DNA from: Bdellovibrio sp.
GTDB lineage: Bacteria; Bdellovibrionota; Bacteriovoracia; Bacteriovoracales; Bacteriovoracaceae
Direction: 5' to 3'
Length of the DNA stretch: 64,000 bases
Assembly: GCA_016187935.1 (NCBI GenBank)
Contig: JACPIU010000008.1
Coordinates: forward strand, 120,916 to 184,915
Each line of letters begins with the position of its first letter. Position 1 is the first letter of the stretch. Made by a program: the position numbers and the translations under genes. This document shows positions 27,660 through 36,691 of this stretch, piece by piece. The notes beneath the pieces were generated by a model. The model worked only from the letters and a program-made list of their open reading frames with translations, was not told the DNA's origin and did not search any database.

Positions 27660-28514
27660 TTAAAAGGGCAGACTATAGAGCAGTTGAATAGTTTGGTCGG
27701 ATTGCTTATTAAACATCATAGTTTTGTCATTCTGCCGGCTTGAATAACGAGCAATGATGTGGTCGGTTAAAGATTTATCGACTTCGCCAACATATTCTCC
27801 CTGATTGGCGTAATAATTTACCCTCGTTGCAACGCCCAATCGCTTCAAACTTTTGGCCACAGATAGCTCCACACGACCACTTGCCGTTACCAAGGTTTGA
27901 GTTTCGACATAGGGATTTTCCAAAATAAAATAGGCCTTGCCCTGGAGGGCCTGGGCCTTAAAACGTAACTTCACATTCTCTGAAATTCGCGCCTCCGCCT
28001 TAGGTCGCAATGTTTTTTGCATTTGACCGACGGCCCTAAGCGCGGAATTATCCTCTGAATTTTTAATTTCCCCGGCCAACCGTTTATCAAAGTAACGCAG
28101 CAGATTGGTACCGATATAACTTTGCTTGCGACTGTCCGAAGGTGGATCGTAGAGTCCGGTTGATTCGAGGTCCCATAACTCTACATAGTTTCTCTGTGTA
28201 TCCCATTCAGAAATTTGATTCTGCATGTTTTTTAAAACACCAGCGTCATCCTCTACCAAAATTTGCTCGGTCCAAAGAGTTTGGCGTACGGGAACAATTT
28301 CCATCTCATCATCAGGCACCAAGTTGGCCGGTTTGCGCAAAGGTACGTCCTCTAATGGGTAGGACTGTGCAGAGACCTGTGACGTCACACTAAACAAAGC
28401 TATGAAAAGGATTAAAGGCCGTCTGATTTGTAGACACGTGCCGCGAAGACCAGACACTTGTGCTGGCCATCTTCGCCTTAACCCATTGAAAATAATAAAA
28501 AACACAGAGTTCAT
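27660..28514 (-). CDS. Exported protein, possibly outer-membrane barrel
   Basis: 284 residues with a long N-region before the signal core (LILFIALFSVTSQVSAQ). A GTG at 28457 would give a more normal 31-residue signal peptide. The first half is charged and helical. The last 100 residues show alternating hydrophobic strands ending in a terminal Phe (QTIQLLYSLPF), as in outer-membrane beta proteins. No family was recognised. A short GC hairpin (ACGGC/GCCGT) sits directly before the first ATG, leaving no room for an RBS there. Confidence 0.65.
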   Translation of the reverse strand: MNSVFFIIFNGLRRRWPAQVSGLRGTCLQIRRPLILFIALFSVTSQVSAQSYPLEDVPLRKPANLVPDDEMEIVPVRQTLWTEQILVEDDAGVLKNMQNQISEWDTQRNYVELWDLESTGLYDPPSDSRKQSYIGTNLLRYFDKRLAGEIKNSEDNSALRAVGQMQKTLRPKAEARISENVKLRFKAQALQGKAYFILENPYVETQTLVTASGRVELSVAKSLKRLGVATRVNYYANQGEYVGEVDKSLTDHIIARYSSRQNDKTMMFNKQSDQTIQLLYSLPF

Positions 28515-28552
28515 ACGGCAGATAACTGCAGGCCGTAGGCCAATTTGGAACT

Positions 28553-30397
28553 TTAACCCTCGGTAAGTTCTAGGGGAGATAAAGGCAGGAGCAAGATAGA
28601 GGAAACCAAGCGCAGAAATTCATATTCGAGAACTGTGATGCGCTTATCACCCTCAATAATTTGTTGGCAGGCAATTAAAAACTTCTTCTTAAAGGATATG
28701 GGCGCTTTTCTCATGAGTTCAAAGGCCTGAGTAATCTCGCCAAGCGTTTTGGTCGTCACCGTCGCTACTGGCAAGGGTTCTCCATAAAGATCTTTTGTTA
28801 CAGACTCAAAAATTAATGTTGTTTGCGACGTTTTTCCCAAGAGGAGGAGAAATGAAAGGATACAAGCAGATTTCTGTTTTAACTCATGGAAAGCAACGTG
28901 TTTATCAAAAAAAGTATGATTGCTCCGGAGTGATTGCCAGAATAATTCATAAAGAATGAATTCTCGTGAGGAAAGTTTCCCATCGGCCTGAATTAAATTT
29001 TTGCAATCCTCAAGAAAATTGGTGCGTTCTTCTGGTACCATGTTTTTCAAAATGGGGATGGCCAAATCGACTAAAGGCAGACGATATCTCTCACCCAGCG
29101 CATTCAGCTGAGTCTGAAGGACTGAAATTTCCTGCCAAAGCTGTAGTCTATTCTCAAAAAATTTTGCCTGCAGTTTTCTCCTCTCACTATTCCCATCGAG
29201 AAAAAAGGCGCAACAAAGTTTTTGTGCCCCTTCTTTTTCATGAGCAAGCTCGATTACAGAAGAAGGAATCTTTTCCAAAAGCTGCTGGGCGGTGGAAACA
29301 CCTTGTTGGGTAATTCGCCCCACCCTATCAACTGCCGGCCCAAAACTGGAGATTGCAGCATGTCCTTCAATCGGCTTCGCAATTTGCTCTTTGCCTATTT
29401 CCATTCCTTCAAGCAAGTGCTGATCAATGGCCTTAATTCTATCAACCAACGGCGGATGAGTGGCGAAGAACGAAAAAAAATGACTGACGGCTTCACCAAA
29501 GAACAAATGCCCAATTTCAGAGGCGCGAGGCTGCGTAATTAATGATCCGGCCTCAAGCCCCAGTATTTTCTTAAGCGCCCCGCCAATGCCATGTGGATTT
29601 CTGGTGAATTGCACGGCCGAAGCATCTGCCAAAAATTCTCGCTGCCTTGAAATAGCGGCCTTTATCAACCCAGCAAAAAACATTCCAATCAGCCCACAGA
29701 CATAGAAGATAAGACCAATTCCTGCGGCACCGTTACCCTTCTTGTTGCTTGAAAAACTTCTGCGCCGATTGGATCGCAGCAGCATATTGCCTATCTCGAC
29801 GAAGGCGGAGAGGCCAAAAAGATACCCCATCAACTTAATATTGAGTTTCATGTCCCCATTTAAAATATGACTGAATTCGTGGGCCACCACGCCCTGAAGT
29901 TCATCCCGAGTGAGGTGCTCGATAGCACCTCGTGAAACTGCCACGACCGCGTCATCAATGTCATACCCAGCAGCAAAAGCATTAATGGATAATTCTCCTT
30001 CCATAATGTAAATTGCCGGAACAGGTGTGCCAGAAGCTAAGGCCATCTCCTCAACTACATTAATATATTTTTTTAATTTTGGATCACCTGTTGTGCGCTC
30101 CACCATTATGGCCCCGACCATTTCAGCAATATATTTCCCACCCTTTGCGAGAACGATTATTTTAAAAGCGGAGCAGATTAAGATAAAGACAATCAGACCG
30201 ACAAAAATGTAAGCAAACATCGGATTGAGCAAAATTGCTTCGGGGAAAACCGAGTCTTTGGGATATATTTTTTCATTCCAACCGGCGACCAATAAGAATG
30301 CAATAATAAATGCCGTCAACAGGACGGCCATCAAATAGAAAAAAACTAACTTTTTTGTCTGTGAGCGAGCATGTTCTTGATTCTGAAAAAAGTTCAT
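28553..30397 (-). CDS. Membrane M48-family zinc protease with C-terminal extension
   Basis: 614 residues. Two N-terminal transmembrane helices precede an HtpX/M48 catalytic domain with HEFSHILNGD (HExxH) near residue 175, one or two further helices, and the third-ligand region REFLADASAVQF. From about residue 350 a soluble extension follows. One part (QADGKLSSREFILYELFW) recalls TerB-like domains, which is a tentative match. It starts 3 nt after the LemA stop. LemA plus M48 is a recurrent pair with a presumed role in envelope quality control. Confidence 0.9.
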   Translation of the reverse strand: MNFFQNQEHARSQTKKLVFFYLMAVLLTAFIIAFLLVAGWNEKIYPKDSVFPEAILLNPMFAYIFVGLIVFILICSAFKIIVLAKGGKYIAEMVGAIMVERTTGDPKLKKYINVVEEMALASGTPVPAIYIMEGELSINAFAAGYDIDDAVVAVSRGAIEHLTRDELQGVVAHEFSHILNGDMKLNIKLMGYLFGLSAFVEIGNMLLRSNRRRSFSSNKKGNGAAGIGLIFYVCGLIGMFFAGLIKAAISRQREFLADASAVQFTRNPHGIGGALKKILGLEAGSLITQPRASEIGHLFFGEAVSHFFSFFATHPPLVDRIKAIDQHLLEGMEIGKEQIAKPIEGHAAISSFGPAVDRVGRITQQGVSTAQQLLEKIPSSVIELAHEKEGAQKLCCAFFLDGNSERRKLQAKFFENRLQLWQEISVLQTQLNALGERYRLPLVDLAIPILKNMVPEERTNFLEDCKNLIQADGKLSSREFILYELFWQSLRSNHTFFDKHVAFHELKQKSACILSFLLLLGKTSQTTLIFESVTKDLYGEPLPVATVTTKTLGEITQAFELMRKAPISFKKKFLIACQQIIEGDKRITVLEYEFLRLVSSILLLPLSPLELTEG

Positions 30398-30400
30398 TAA

Positions 30401-30991
30401 CTAGAATTTAACCTTGATGCTTTCACGCGCTTTGGGCTCTTCCACTTCAAACTGTCGGGCCTCGGAAAAATTAAACATTCCTGCGATCACACTACTCGGA
30501 AATACTTCACGGGAATTATTATATTCCATGACAGCATCATTATAGGCCTGTCGGGCAAAAGAAACCTTGTTCTCGGTAGAGGTCAGCTCCTCCATCAATG
30601 TCATCATAGTAGAATTGGCCTTAAGATCGGGATAATTTTCGGCCAAGGCGAAAAAAGAACCCATACTTTTGGATAAAAGCCCTTCCGCTTTGGAAAGTTG
30701 CTCCATGGCCCCAGAGTCAGTAGGATTTTGCGCCAGATTCACCTGAATCTTCTGGGCCTGATTACGGGCCTCAATAACTTTCTGTAAAGTATCTTGTTCA
30801 TGTTTCATATAGCCTTTAGCTGTTTCTACCAAATTAGGAATAAGGTCATAGCGTCGCACCAGTTGAACATCAATTTGCGAATAGGCATTCTTGAATCGGT
30901 TCCTTAGCTTGACCAGACTGTTGTACATGGAAATAACAACAAGAAAAAATACAAGAACGACTCCAATGAGAATGATCAAAGGGAGAAACAT
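30401..30991 (-). CDS. lemA: LemA family protein
   Basis: 196 residues. One N-terminal membrane helix (LIILIGVVLVFFLVVI), then the LemA four-helix body: YNSLVKLRNRFKNAYSQIDV, RRYDLIPNLVETAKGYM and AENYPDLKAN. It is anchored with the helical body outside the cytoplasm. It is translated just ahead of the M48 protease and only 13 nt after parB. The molecular role is not established for the family. Confidence 0.93.
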   Translation of the reverse strand: MFLPLIILIGVVLVFFLVVISMYNSLVKLRNRFKNAYSQIDVQLVRRYDLIPNLVETAKGYMKHEQDTLQKVIEARNQAQKIQVNLAQNPTDSGAMEQLSKAEGLLSKSMGSFFALAENYPDLKANSTMMTLMEELTSTENKVSFARQAYNDAVMEYNNSREVFPSSVIAGMFNFSEARQFEVEEPKARESIKVKF

Positions 30992-31004
30992 GGATTTTCC
31001 TTTT

Positions 31005-31850
31005 TTATGAGAGCTTTTCTTCTAGACCGTCTTTTCTTTTCATGACAAGCCCGCTAATCGCCTTGATTGTCTCAGGATCGAGATCTTTGGCCTTCTCCTC
31101 AATCATCTGAATAAGAGAATTATTATTCACGGCCACGGACATTTTCGATGCTTCTTTGTTTTCATTCTTAAGAAGCTTTTTAAGATCATTTCGTTTCGTC
31201 ACTTCACCAGCAATGATCTTCTTTTCAATTTTTTGTTTAAGCGGACTTAAGGGAAGAGATTCCAATTCCAAAAGAACATATTTTTCTACGTCGTATTTTT
31301 TTGCCGCTTCTCGAATTTCTTGTGACAGACGAGCGATTTGCAAACCACGATGCACTTCAGATTTTGAAATCCCAAGGGCTTCAACGATTTTTCTTTCAGA
31401 GGCCTGAGTCGCTGCATGGTAATTAAAAATGCCCTCGGCCTTATCCACGTAATGTAATTCCTCACGGGAAGAATTCTCTGAGAACTGAATGGCCATCAAC
31501 TCTTCATCACTCTTATTTTCAAGGATAAAACAAGGGGCGGATTCCTGTTCAATTAAAGTCATCGCACGGAAGCGACGCTCACCACAGATCAATCTATAAA
31601 CAGAATTTTTGAGGTGAATCACCAGTGGTTGGATAAGACCATTCGTCCTGATATTGGCCGCCAGTTCACGTATAGAATCATCATTGAACTTGGTACGAAC
31701 CTGTTCCTTGACTTGTATTTCCTTCAACTTGATTTCCGCCAAACGCGCACCTTCAAGCAATTTTGAATCAGAAAAACGATAGAGCTGATCGTTGAAAGAA
31801 ATGCTTTTGCGCTCTTTTTTCGAGACTCGTGGGGCAAAGTCCTTGCTCAT
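31005..31850 (-). CDS. parB: ParB-family partition protein
   Basis: 281 residues. The ParB/Srx CTP-binding domain (NIRTNGLIQPLVIH, GERRFRAM, QFSENSSREEL) is followed by a helix-turn-helix (KIVEALGISKSEVHRGLQIA) and a Lys/Glu-rich C-terminal dimerisation region. It should load at parS centromere sites and work with ParA in chromosome or replicon segregation. ATG 31850 has GGAG 5 nt upstream. I found no canonical parS palindrome in the gene, its leader or the flanks. Confidence 0.9.
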   Translation of the reverse strand: MSKDFAPRVSKKERKSISFNDQLYRFSDSKLLEGARLAEIKLKEIQVKEQVRTKFNDDSIRELAANIRTNGLIQPLVIHLKNSVYRLICGERRFRAMTLIEQESAPCFILENKSDEELMAIQFSENSSREELHYVDKAEGIFNYHAATQASERKIVEALGISKSEVHRGLQIARLSQEIREAAKKYDVEKYVLLELESLPLSPLKQKIEKKIIAGEVTKRNDLKKLLKNENKEASKMSVAVNNNSLIQMIEEKAKDLDPETIKAISGLVMKRKDGLEEKLS

Positions 31851-31865
31851 AATCACTCCGAAATT

Positions 31866-32648
31866 TTAGAGTTCAGACAATCCGAGAGTTTTCCATAGAG
31901 ATTCATAATCTTGGCAACCTTTTGAACCCTTTCCCATCTTGAAGATTGGTCGCCCCAAGGCAATAGATTCTTGCATCTGGACTAAATTACGAATGGCTGG
32001 AGTGATCTCATAGGTTTGAGATAGCTCTTCTAATCTCTGGCGTTCAATTTTCCGTCGCATATTAACCATGCTAGGAACAATGTGAAATACTAGTTTAGGA
32101 TTTTCGGTGTCTTTGATGATTTCAAAGGTATCCATTAGCTCTTCCAAACCATCAATGGAATAATCCTGCGCTTGCGTCGGTACTAACACCCTATCGGCGG
32201 CAACAAGCGCCATAATAAGCTCATCACCTAACATGGGCGGAGTATCGATCACGATATAATCAAATTTTCCTTTGGCCTCTTCCAAACGCATCCGCAGCAG
32301 CCGCTCTTTGCGTCCGGCATTCTTGCGCACTTCTGTTTCCGATAAAATTAAAAGTTTGGAAAGATTGGCCAGATGCCTACTGGCAGGAACCAAAGTAATA
32401 TATTGGTGAAAATCATCTTTGCCTTCAGAAGGAACTGTGATGTCGGCCAGTTTTACATCACCAATAAGCCATTCTGGTATGAGAGTTCGCTGAATATTGA
32501 CTCCAAACGTGGAACTCAAATTTCCCTGCGAATCAAGATCGATAACGAGCACCTTTTTGCTTCGGGAGGCCAAGTGACATGCTAGCTGGTAACACTGCAT
32601 CGTCTTACCAACGCCACCCTTATTATTCCCGACAGTGATAACTTCCAT
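31866..32648 (-). CDS. parA: ParA-family partition ATPase
   Basis: 260 residues. The deviant Walker A KGGVGKT at the N terminus and DLDSQGN and IDTPPML blocks identify a Soj/ParA ATPase. ATG 32648 follows a strong GGAGGGG; upstream codons are leader. It should form nucleoid-bound gradients that move ParB complexes. It heads a minus-strand run parA-parB-lemA-M48 with gaps of 15, 13 and 3 nt. Chromosomal parAB normally sits by gidAB/oriC, which are not in this window. Confidence 0.93.
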   Translation of the reverse strand: MEVITVGNNKGGVGKTMQCYQLACHLASRSKKVLVIDLDSQGNLSSTFGVNIQRTLIPEWLIGDVKLADITVPSEGKDDFHQYITLVPASRHLANLSKLLILSETEVRKNAGRKERLLRMRLEEAKGKFDYIVIDTPPMLGDELIMALVAADRVLVPTQAQDYSIDGLEELMDTFEIIKDTENPKLVFHIVPSMVNMRRKIERQRLEELSQTYEITPAIRNLVQMQESIALGRPIFKMGKGSKGCQDYESLWKTLGLSEL

Positions 32649-32771
32649 GTTTCCCCTCCTATTTGGGCTCTTTAGGGCAGAACTGCCGGCGCAGATCTGG
32701 GCCAAAAGAGTTGGTCTGTGAGAGTGACCGACTTCATGCGATATCTCGATAAAAATCAGACCATTACAAAT

Positions 32772-32800
32772 AGTTTAGATGGAGTTGTATGGCCCGTCAA
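32772..32800 (-). promoter_or_regulatory. Sigma70-type promoter of parAB
   Basis: On the minus strand TTGACG (32800-32795), a 17-bp spacer and TAAACT (32777-32772) put a start near 32765, leaving a leader of about 115 nt before parA. The leader contains small GC-rich inverted repeats (GGCAG/CTGCC) of unknown role. Confidence 0.5.
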
Positions 32801-32830
32801 AATCATTTCACGCATTGCGCTGCGCCAGCT

Positions 32831-32859
32831 TTCACAAATGTACCGTCTCATGATAGAAA
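32831..32859 (+). promoter_or_regulatory. Promoter of the rhodanese-nadA operon
   Basis: TTCACA, a 17-bp spacer and TAGAAA with an upstream TG (TGaTAGAAA) suggest a start near 32866 and a leader of about 27 nt with GAGG before the rhodanese ATG. It is divergent from the parA promoter. Confidence 0.5.
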
Positions 32860-32892
32860 TAGCTCATTTTAATTTTAATTGAGGTTGCTAAT

Positions 32893-33216
32893 ATGAGTAT
32901 TAAACAGATTGCCCCCGATGAGCTTAAGATCAAGCTTGATAATGGTGAAGATCTGATCTTTATTGATTGCCGCGAGCGAAACGAATTTGAAGAAGGGCAC
33001 ATCCCACAGGCCCAGTTCATACCCCTTTCTCGTTTCGAAAAAGAAATTGATAAACTCAAGAATAAAAACATCGAAATCGTGGTGGCATGTCGTAGTGGAC
33101 ATCGAAGCATGAATGCCTGTGAAATTCTCGAAAGCAAAGGCTTCACTAATATTTCAAACCTTTCAGGAGGAATCCTGGGATGGATTGAGGATGGACTTGA
33201 AATTATCCGTGAATAA
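32893..33216 (+). CDS. Rhodanese-like sulfurtransferase
   Basis: 107-residue single-domain rhodanese: FIDCRERNEFEEGHIPQA and the active-site loop ACRSGHRS with the catalytic Cys. It carries persulfide sulfur. Its last 26 nt overlap the nadA start, and a cysteine desulfurase follows nadA, so it probably belongs to sulfur supply for the NadA iron-sulfur cluster. That role is inferred from context. Confidence 0.92.
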   Translation: MSIKQIAPDELKIKLDNGEDLIFIDCRERNEFEEGHIPQAQFIPLSRFEKEIDKLKNKNIEIVVACRSGHRSMNACEILESKGFTNISNLSGGILGWIEDGLEIIRE

Positions 33217-34336
33217 TTCGAAAACTACCTCCATCAATTTTCATGACAATGTGAAGGACGATTACCTCCCTTCAATTAGTGAAGCAGAACTTTCCGACGA
33301 AAAAGTTTTGAATGAATTGGATCAACTCCATGCTGAGTTACGTGATCAAGTGATTGTGCTTGGTCACCACTATCAACAGGATGATATTATTCGTTATGCC
33401 GATGTGACCGGGGATTCTCTTGCGCTGGCGCGGGAAGCGAAAGCCAGCACACGCCGTTACATTATGTTTTGTGGCGTGCATTTCATGGCAGAAACGGCTG
33501 ACATTTTGAAACGCTTGGACCAAACTGTCATTCTGCCCGATTTGCATGCTGGTTGCTCTATGGCAGACATGGCCAACCGCCAATATATTGATCAAGCCTG
33601 GTCCACCCTTGAGCAGTGGACAAAGGCGCGAGTTATTCCCGTCACCTATATCAACAGTGATGCCAAACTGAAGGCCTTCGTTGGTGACCATCACGGAGTC
33701 ATTTGCACTTCGTCCAATGCAGAAAAAATAATCCGCTGGGCCTTCGCACAAGGTGAAAAACTGCTCTTCTTTCCTGATCAACATTTGGGCCGCAACACCT
33801 GTTACAAAATGGGTATCCCTCTCGATCAAATGGTTGTGTACAACCCCACCATGTGGAATGGTGGTCTCACTCCCGAACAAGTTCATAAAGCAAAAGTTAT
33901 CTTGTGGTATGGATATTGTTCTGTTCATCAAGGTTTTACGCTTGAACATATCAAACGGATTAGGGCGCACCGACCAGAAACGACTGTCATTGTGCATCCG
34001 GAATGTTGCTTTGATGTCACCCACAACGCCGATGTTGCCGGCTCTACAAATTTTATTATTGATTATATTCGTAAGGCCCCTGCCGGAACTTCCTTCGCTG
34101 TAGGGACAGAAATAAACTTGGTAAATCGACTGGCGCGGGAATTCCCGGATAAAACTATTTTTTCTCTTAGCCCATATCAGTGTCTCTGTACAACAATGTA
34201 TCGTATTCGCCCCCGCTGGCTCTTGGCCACATATCGCGCAATTAAGGCGGGTTCACCCATCAATATTATTCGTGTTGATGAAGACACTAAAAGAAGTGCT
34301 TTGGTGGCACTGGAACGAATGCTGGCCATAAGCTAA
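33191..34336 (+). CDS. nadA: Quinolinate synthase
   Basis: Condenses iminoaspartate with dihydroxyacetone phosphate to quinolinate for NAD synthesis. It is about 380 residues. Three conserved cluster cysteines sit in LHAGCSMADM, HPECCFDV and PYQCLCTTMYRI. GHHYQQDDI and GVHFMAETADIL are substrate-side motifs. The start is taken as ATG 33191, with GGATTGAGG just upstream; GTG 33209 is the alternative. The gene overlaps the rhodanese. nadB and nadC are not in the window. Confidence 0.95.
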   Translation: MDLKLSVNNSKTTSINFHDNVKDDYLPSISEAELSDEKVLNELDQLHAELRDQVIVLGHHYQQDDIIRYADVTGDSLALAREAKASTRRYIMFCGVHFMAETADILKRLDQTVILPDLHAGCSMADMANRQYIDQAWSTLEQWTKARVIPVTYINSDAKLKAFVGDHHGVICTSSNAEKIIRWAFAQGEKLLFFPDQHLGRNTCYKMGIPLDQMVVYNPTMWNGGLTPEQVHKAKVILWYGYCSVHQGFTLEHIKRIRAHRPETTVIVHPECCFDVTHNADVAGSTNFIIDYIRKAPAGTSFAVGTEINLVNRLAREFPDKTIFSLSPYQCLCTTMYRIRPRWLLATYRAIKAGSPINIIRVDEDTKRSALVALERMLAIS

Positions 34337-34360
34337 AGACCAAGAGGGCAGGAGGCCAAA

Positions 34361-35521
34361 ATGATCTATGCCGACTACAATGGAACTGCGCCCATCAATC
34401 AAGCCGTCAAGGAATACCTTATTAACCGCCTTGAAAATGAAGGTCCTTACGCAAATCCCAATGCCATTCATTTTTTGGGCAGCAAATGCCTCCGGGCCTT
34501 AGAGACCGCCCGTCAAGTATGCGCAGATGTTTTGGGAGCACGACCGGACCAAGTTTTCTTTAACAGTGGTGCGTCTGAAGGAATTTCCACCATGTTTCAT
34601 AGCGCTGTACTACGCGCAAAAGAACAAGGCAGACAAACCATCTTAATTTCACAAATTGAACACGCCGCTACAATTACTGCCGCAAGTTACTATGAAAAAC
34701 AAGGAATGAAATTAGTGTGGATTCCCACCCATTCCTCAGGAGTTGTTGATTTAGAATTTATAAAAAAGACATTGGGAACGAAGGCCAAGGATATTGCCGG
34801 TATTGCGACTATGGCCGCCAACAATGAAACCGGTGTTATCCAACCTTACCAAGAGATTGCTAAATGGGCCGAAGAAAATCAGGTTTTATTCCTGTGTGAT
34901 ACAACCCAACTCATTGGTAAAGGCGAATTTAATTTCGCAACCTCACGAATCGATTTCGCTGTCTGTTCGGGCCACAAGTTAGGCAGCCTACCTGGTTCTG
35001 GTCTGCTCTTGGCCAAGCATCCCACTCTTCTTCAACCAATCGTTTTCGGTGGTGGACAGGAATTGGGAAAGCGAGGAGGTACTCAGAACTACATTGGTGC
35101 TGAAACTTTGGCCGTTGCACTTAAAAATTTCCAAGATAACAAACAAAGACTTGTCACTTTAAGTACAGCGCGCCGGAAATTTGAAAAAAAAATCAAAGAC
35201 GCTCTCCCTGAAATTATCATCTTTGGCGAAGAGGCATCTCGCCTGACTAATACCACTTTTCTCGCCTATCCTGGAGTTCTGGGGCAAGCTATTCAAATTG
35301 AACTCGAATCAAAAAATATTTTTATTACTACATCTTCTGCCTGTTCCGATAATGAACCGGTCACTTCCAAGGTCTTACATGCCATGAACATTAGCGATGC
35401 TGTCGGTCGTGGTGCGATTAGAATTTCTCTCGGCCTCTGGTCTGATCCTGAAGATTATGACAAGATGGCCGATGCAATAATATTGGCTTACTTAAAGTTG
35501 CTCAAAATACAAAGTTACTAA
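34361..35521 (+). CDS. Cysteine desulfurase (NifS/IscS-type)
   Basis: PLP enzyme of 386 residues that removes sulfur from cysteine for iron-sulfur clusters. Motifs: QIEHAATI, the PLP lysine in SGHKLGSLPGSG, the catalytic cysteine loop TSSACSDN, and RISLG near the end. RBS AGGAGG precedes ATG. Position right after nadA mirrors the nifS-nadA linkage of Bacillus, where the desulfurase matures NadA. That is the likely role here. Confidence 0.92.
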   Translation: MIYADYNGTAPINQAVKEYLINRLENEGPYANPNAIHFLGSKCLRALETARQVCADVLGARPDQVFFNSGASEGISTMFHSAVLRAKEQGRQTILISQIEHAATITAASYYEKQGMKLVWIPTHSSGVVDLEFIKKTLGTKAKDIAGIATMAANNETGVIQPYQEIAKWAEENQVLFLCDTTQLIGKGEFNFATSRIDFAVCSGHKLGSLPGSGLLLAKHPTLLQPIVFGGGQELGKRGGTQNYIGAETLAVALKNFQDNKQRLVTLSTARRKFEKKIKDALPEIIIFGEEASRLTNTTFLAYPGVLGQAIQIELESKNIFITTSSACSDNEPVTSKVLHAMNISDAVGRGAIRISLGLWSDPEDYDKMADAIILAYLKLLKIQSY

Positions 35522-35523
35522 TT

Positions 35524-36681
35524 TTGAATAAAAAATTTTTAGCATTACAAATTGCTGTCATTCTTTTTTTTGCCGCCCTGGTTTTTGAAATTATTCCTAG
35601 GCCGCAGGTCGAAGGCAAACGACTTTATACTAAAAGCTTTTCCCCGTCTTTCATTGAAATCCAAGAAGACTCGCCAGATTTCATTAAACTTAGCATTGGT
35701 CTGATCGGGCTAATAAAAACTGATTTGCAAGGTGATTCACCCGCAATCGAAGAGATTTTTAAATCAGAAACAGGGAAGACATGGAACGCCCAATCGGGTG
35801 GAACAGGCGTTTTGAAACAATACCTGCAAATCCTGCGCGAAAAATATGGCGAGGATTTTCTCTTACTTTCTATGGGAGGAATATTTCAAACCAACAACGA
35901 CTCTTTTCCTTTGCAAGAACTATTTCAAAATTTTCAAGCAATACAAACTGATTTCGAAAAAAATCCTCAATTCATTTGGCCGGAGGGCCTGCCTTGGGTG
36001 GCCTCAAATGTCTACAATATCGGAGCGAAATCCAATATTATCTTTCCTTCGGTTAAGCCCTATCTTCTACTTGAGCGACGCGGTCTACGAATTCTTATCG
36101 TTTCTATCTCTGAAGCTGACGAACGTGGACTTCCAGGCAAAGCATTAACATTTCATCGCGATCCGGTGGGGGCATTCACCCAAATTCGGCAAAGTTTTGG
36201 CAAAGCAAAACCGAATCTTATCATCGTCCTCTATCGTGGCGATGGTCTGTGTGTATCCAAGCATACAGAAAAAGAAATGAGTTGGTCGGAAAGTGCCAGT
36301 GCCGATCTGGAATGCAATAAAAATAAGGGACCTTTCAAATTCCTACGCCGACTCCCACCAGGTTCTGTCCATCTACTGGCATTAACTGACCCATATAATG
36401 CGTTTGGGACACACTCAGAAACGGCCATACAACAAGTTGGGGATCGTGGGAAATACATAGGAATGATTGATTTTTTCTTTGATAAAAACACAAAAATTCT
36501 TCGCAAAGAAAAAACACGCTTTCATGCCTTCGTAAAAACCTGCCATTACTTTCATCCTGAAACCCTTGATTGCACCCCAACATCTAATTACATAGAGAAA
36601 GAGACACCTGGCAAAGCAGCAAAGTATCAAAAGCCGGCATTCTATTACGGACAACAAATCCAAATTCCAGGAACCAATTAG
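35524..36681 (+). CDS. Exported 5'-nucleotidase-like pseudoenzyme
   Basis: 385 residues with a single N-terminal membrane anchor (LALQIAVILFFAALVF). The order of segments follows the UshA metallophosphatase domain: GGTGVLKQYLQILREKYG, LLLSMGGIFQTN, LPWVASNV, LERRGLRILIVSI, KPNLIIVLYRGD, LPPGSVHLLALTD and DRGKYIGMIDF. Every metal-site motif is changed: GGDI is GGIF, GNHExD is missing, the HMGH-type His residues are YRGD, and GGHS is LTDP. It should be catalytically dead. TTG start 2 nt after the desulfurase stop, so coupled. Confidence 0.6.
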   Translation: MNKKFLALQIAVILFFAALVFEIIPRPQVEGKRLYTKSFSPSFIEIQEDSPDFIKLSIGLIGLIKTDLQGDSPAIEEIFKSETGKTWNAQSGGTGVLKQYLQILREKYGEDFLLLSMGGIFQTNNDSFPLQELFQNFQAIQTDFEKNPQFIWPEGLPWVASNVYNIGAKSNIIFPSVKPYLLLERRGLRILIVSISEADERGLPGKALTFHRDPVGAFTQIRQSFGKAKPNLIIVLYRGDGLCVSKHTEKEMSWSESASADLECNKNKGPFKFLRRLPPGSVHLLALTDPYNAFGTHSETAIQQVGDRGKYIGMIDFFFDKNTKILRKEKTRFHAFVKTCHYFHPETLDCTPTSNYIEKETPGKAAKYQKPAFYYGQQIQIPGTN

Positions 36682-36691
36682 CAGTTCTTTT

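Noticed and set aside
31005-32892. parS centromere sites near parAB
   Set aside because: No TGTTTCACGTGAAACA-like palindrome was found by eye in the genes or leaders.
33338-34024. 228-codon ORF antisense to nadA
   Set aside because: Shadow of a strongly conserved gene, with no RBS and no family resemblance.
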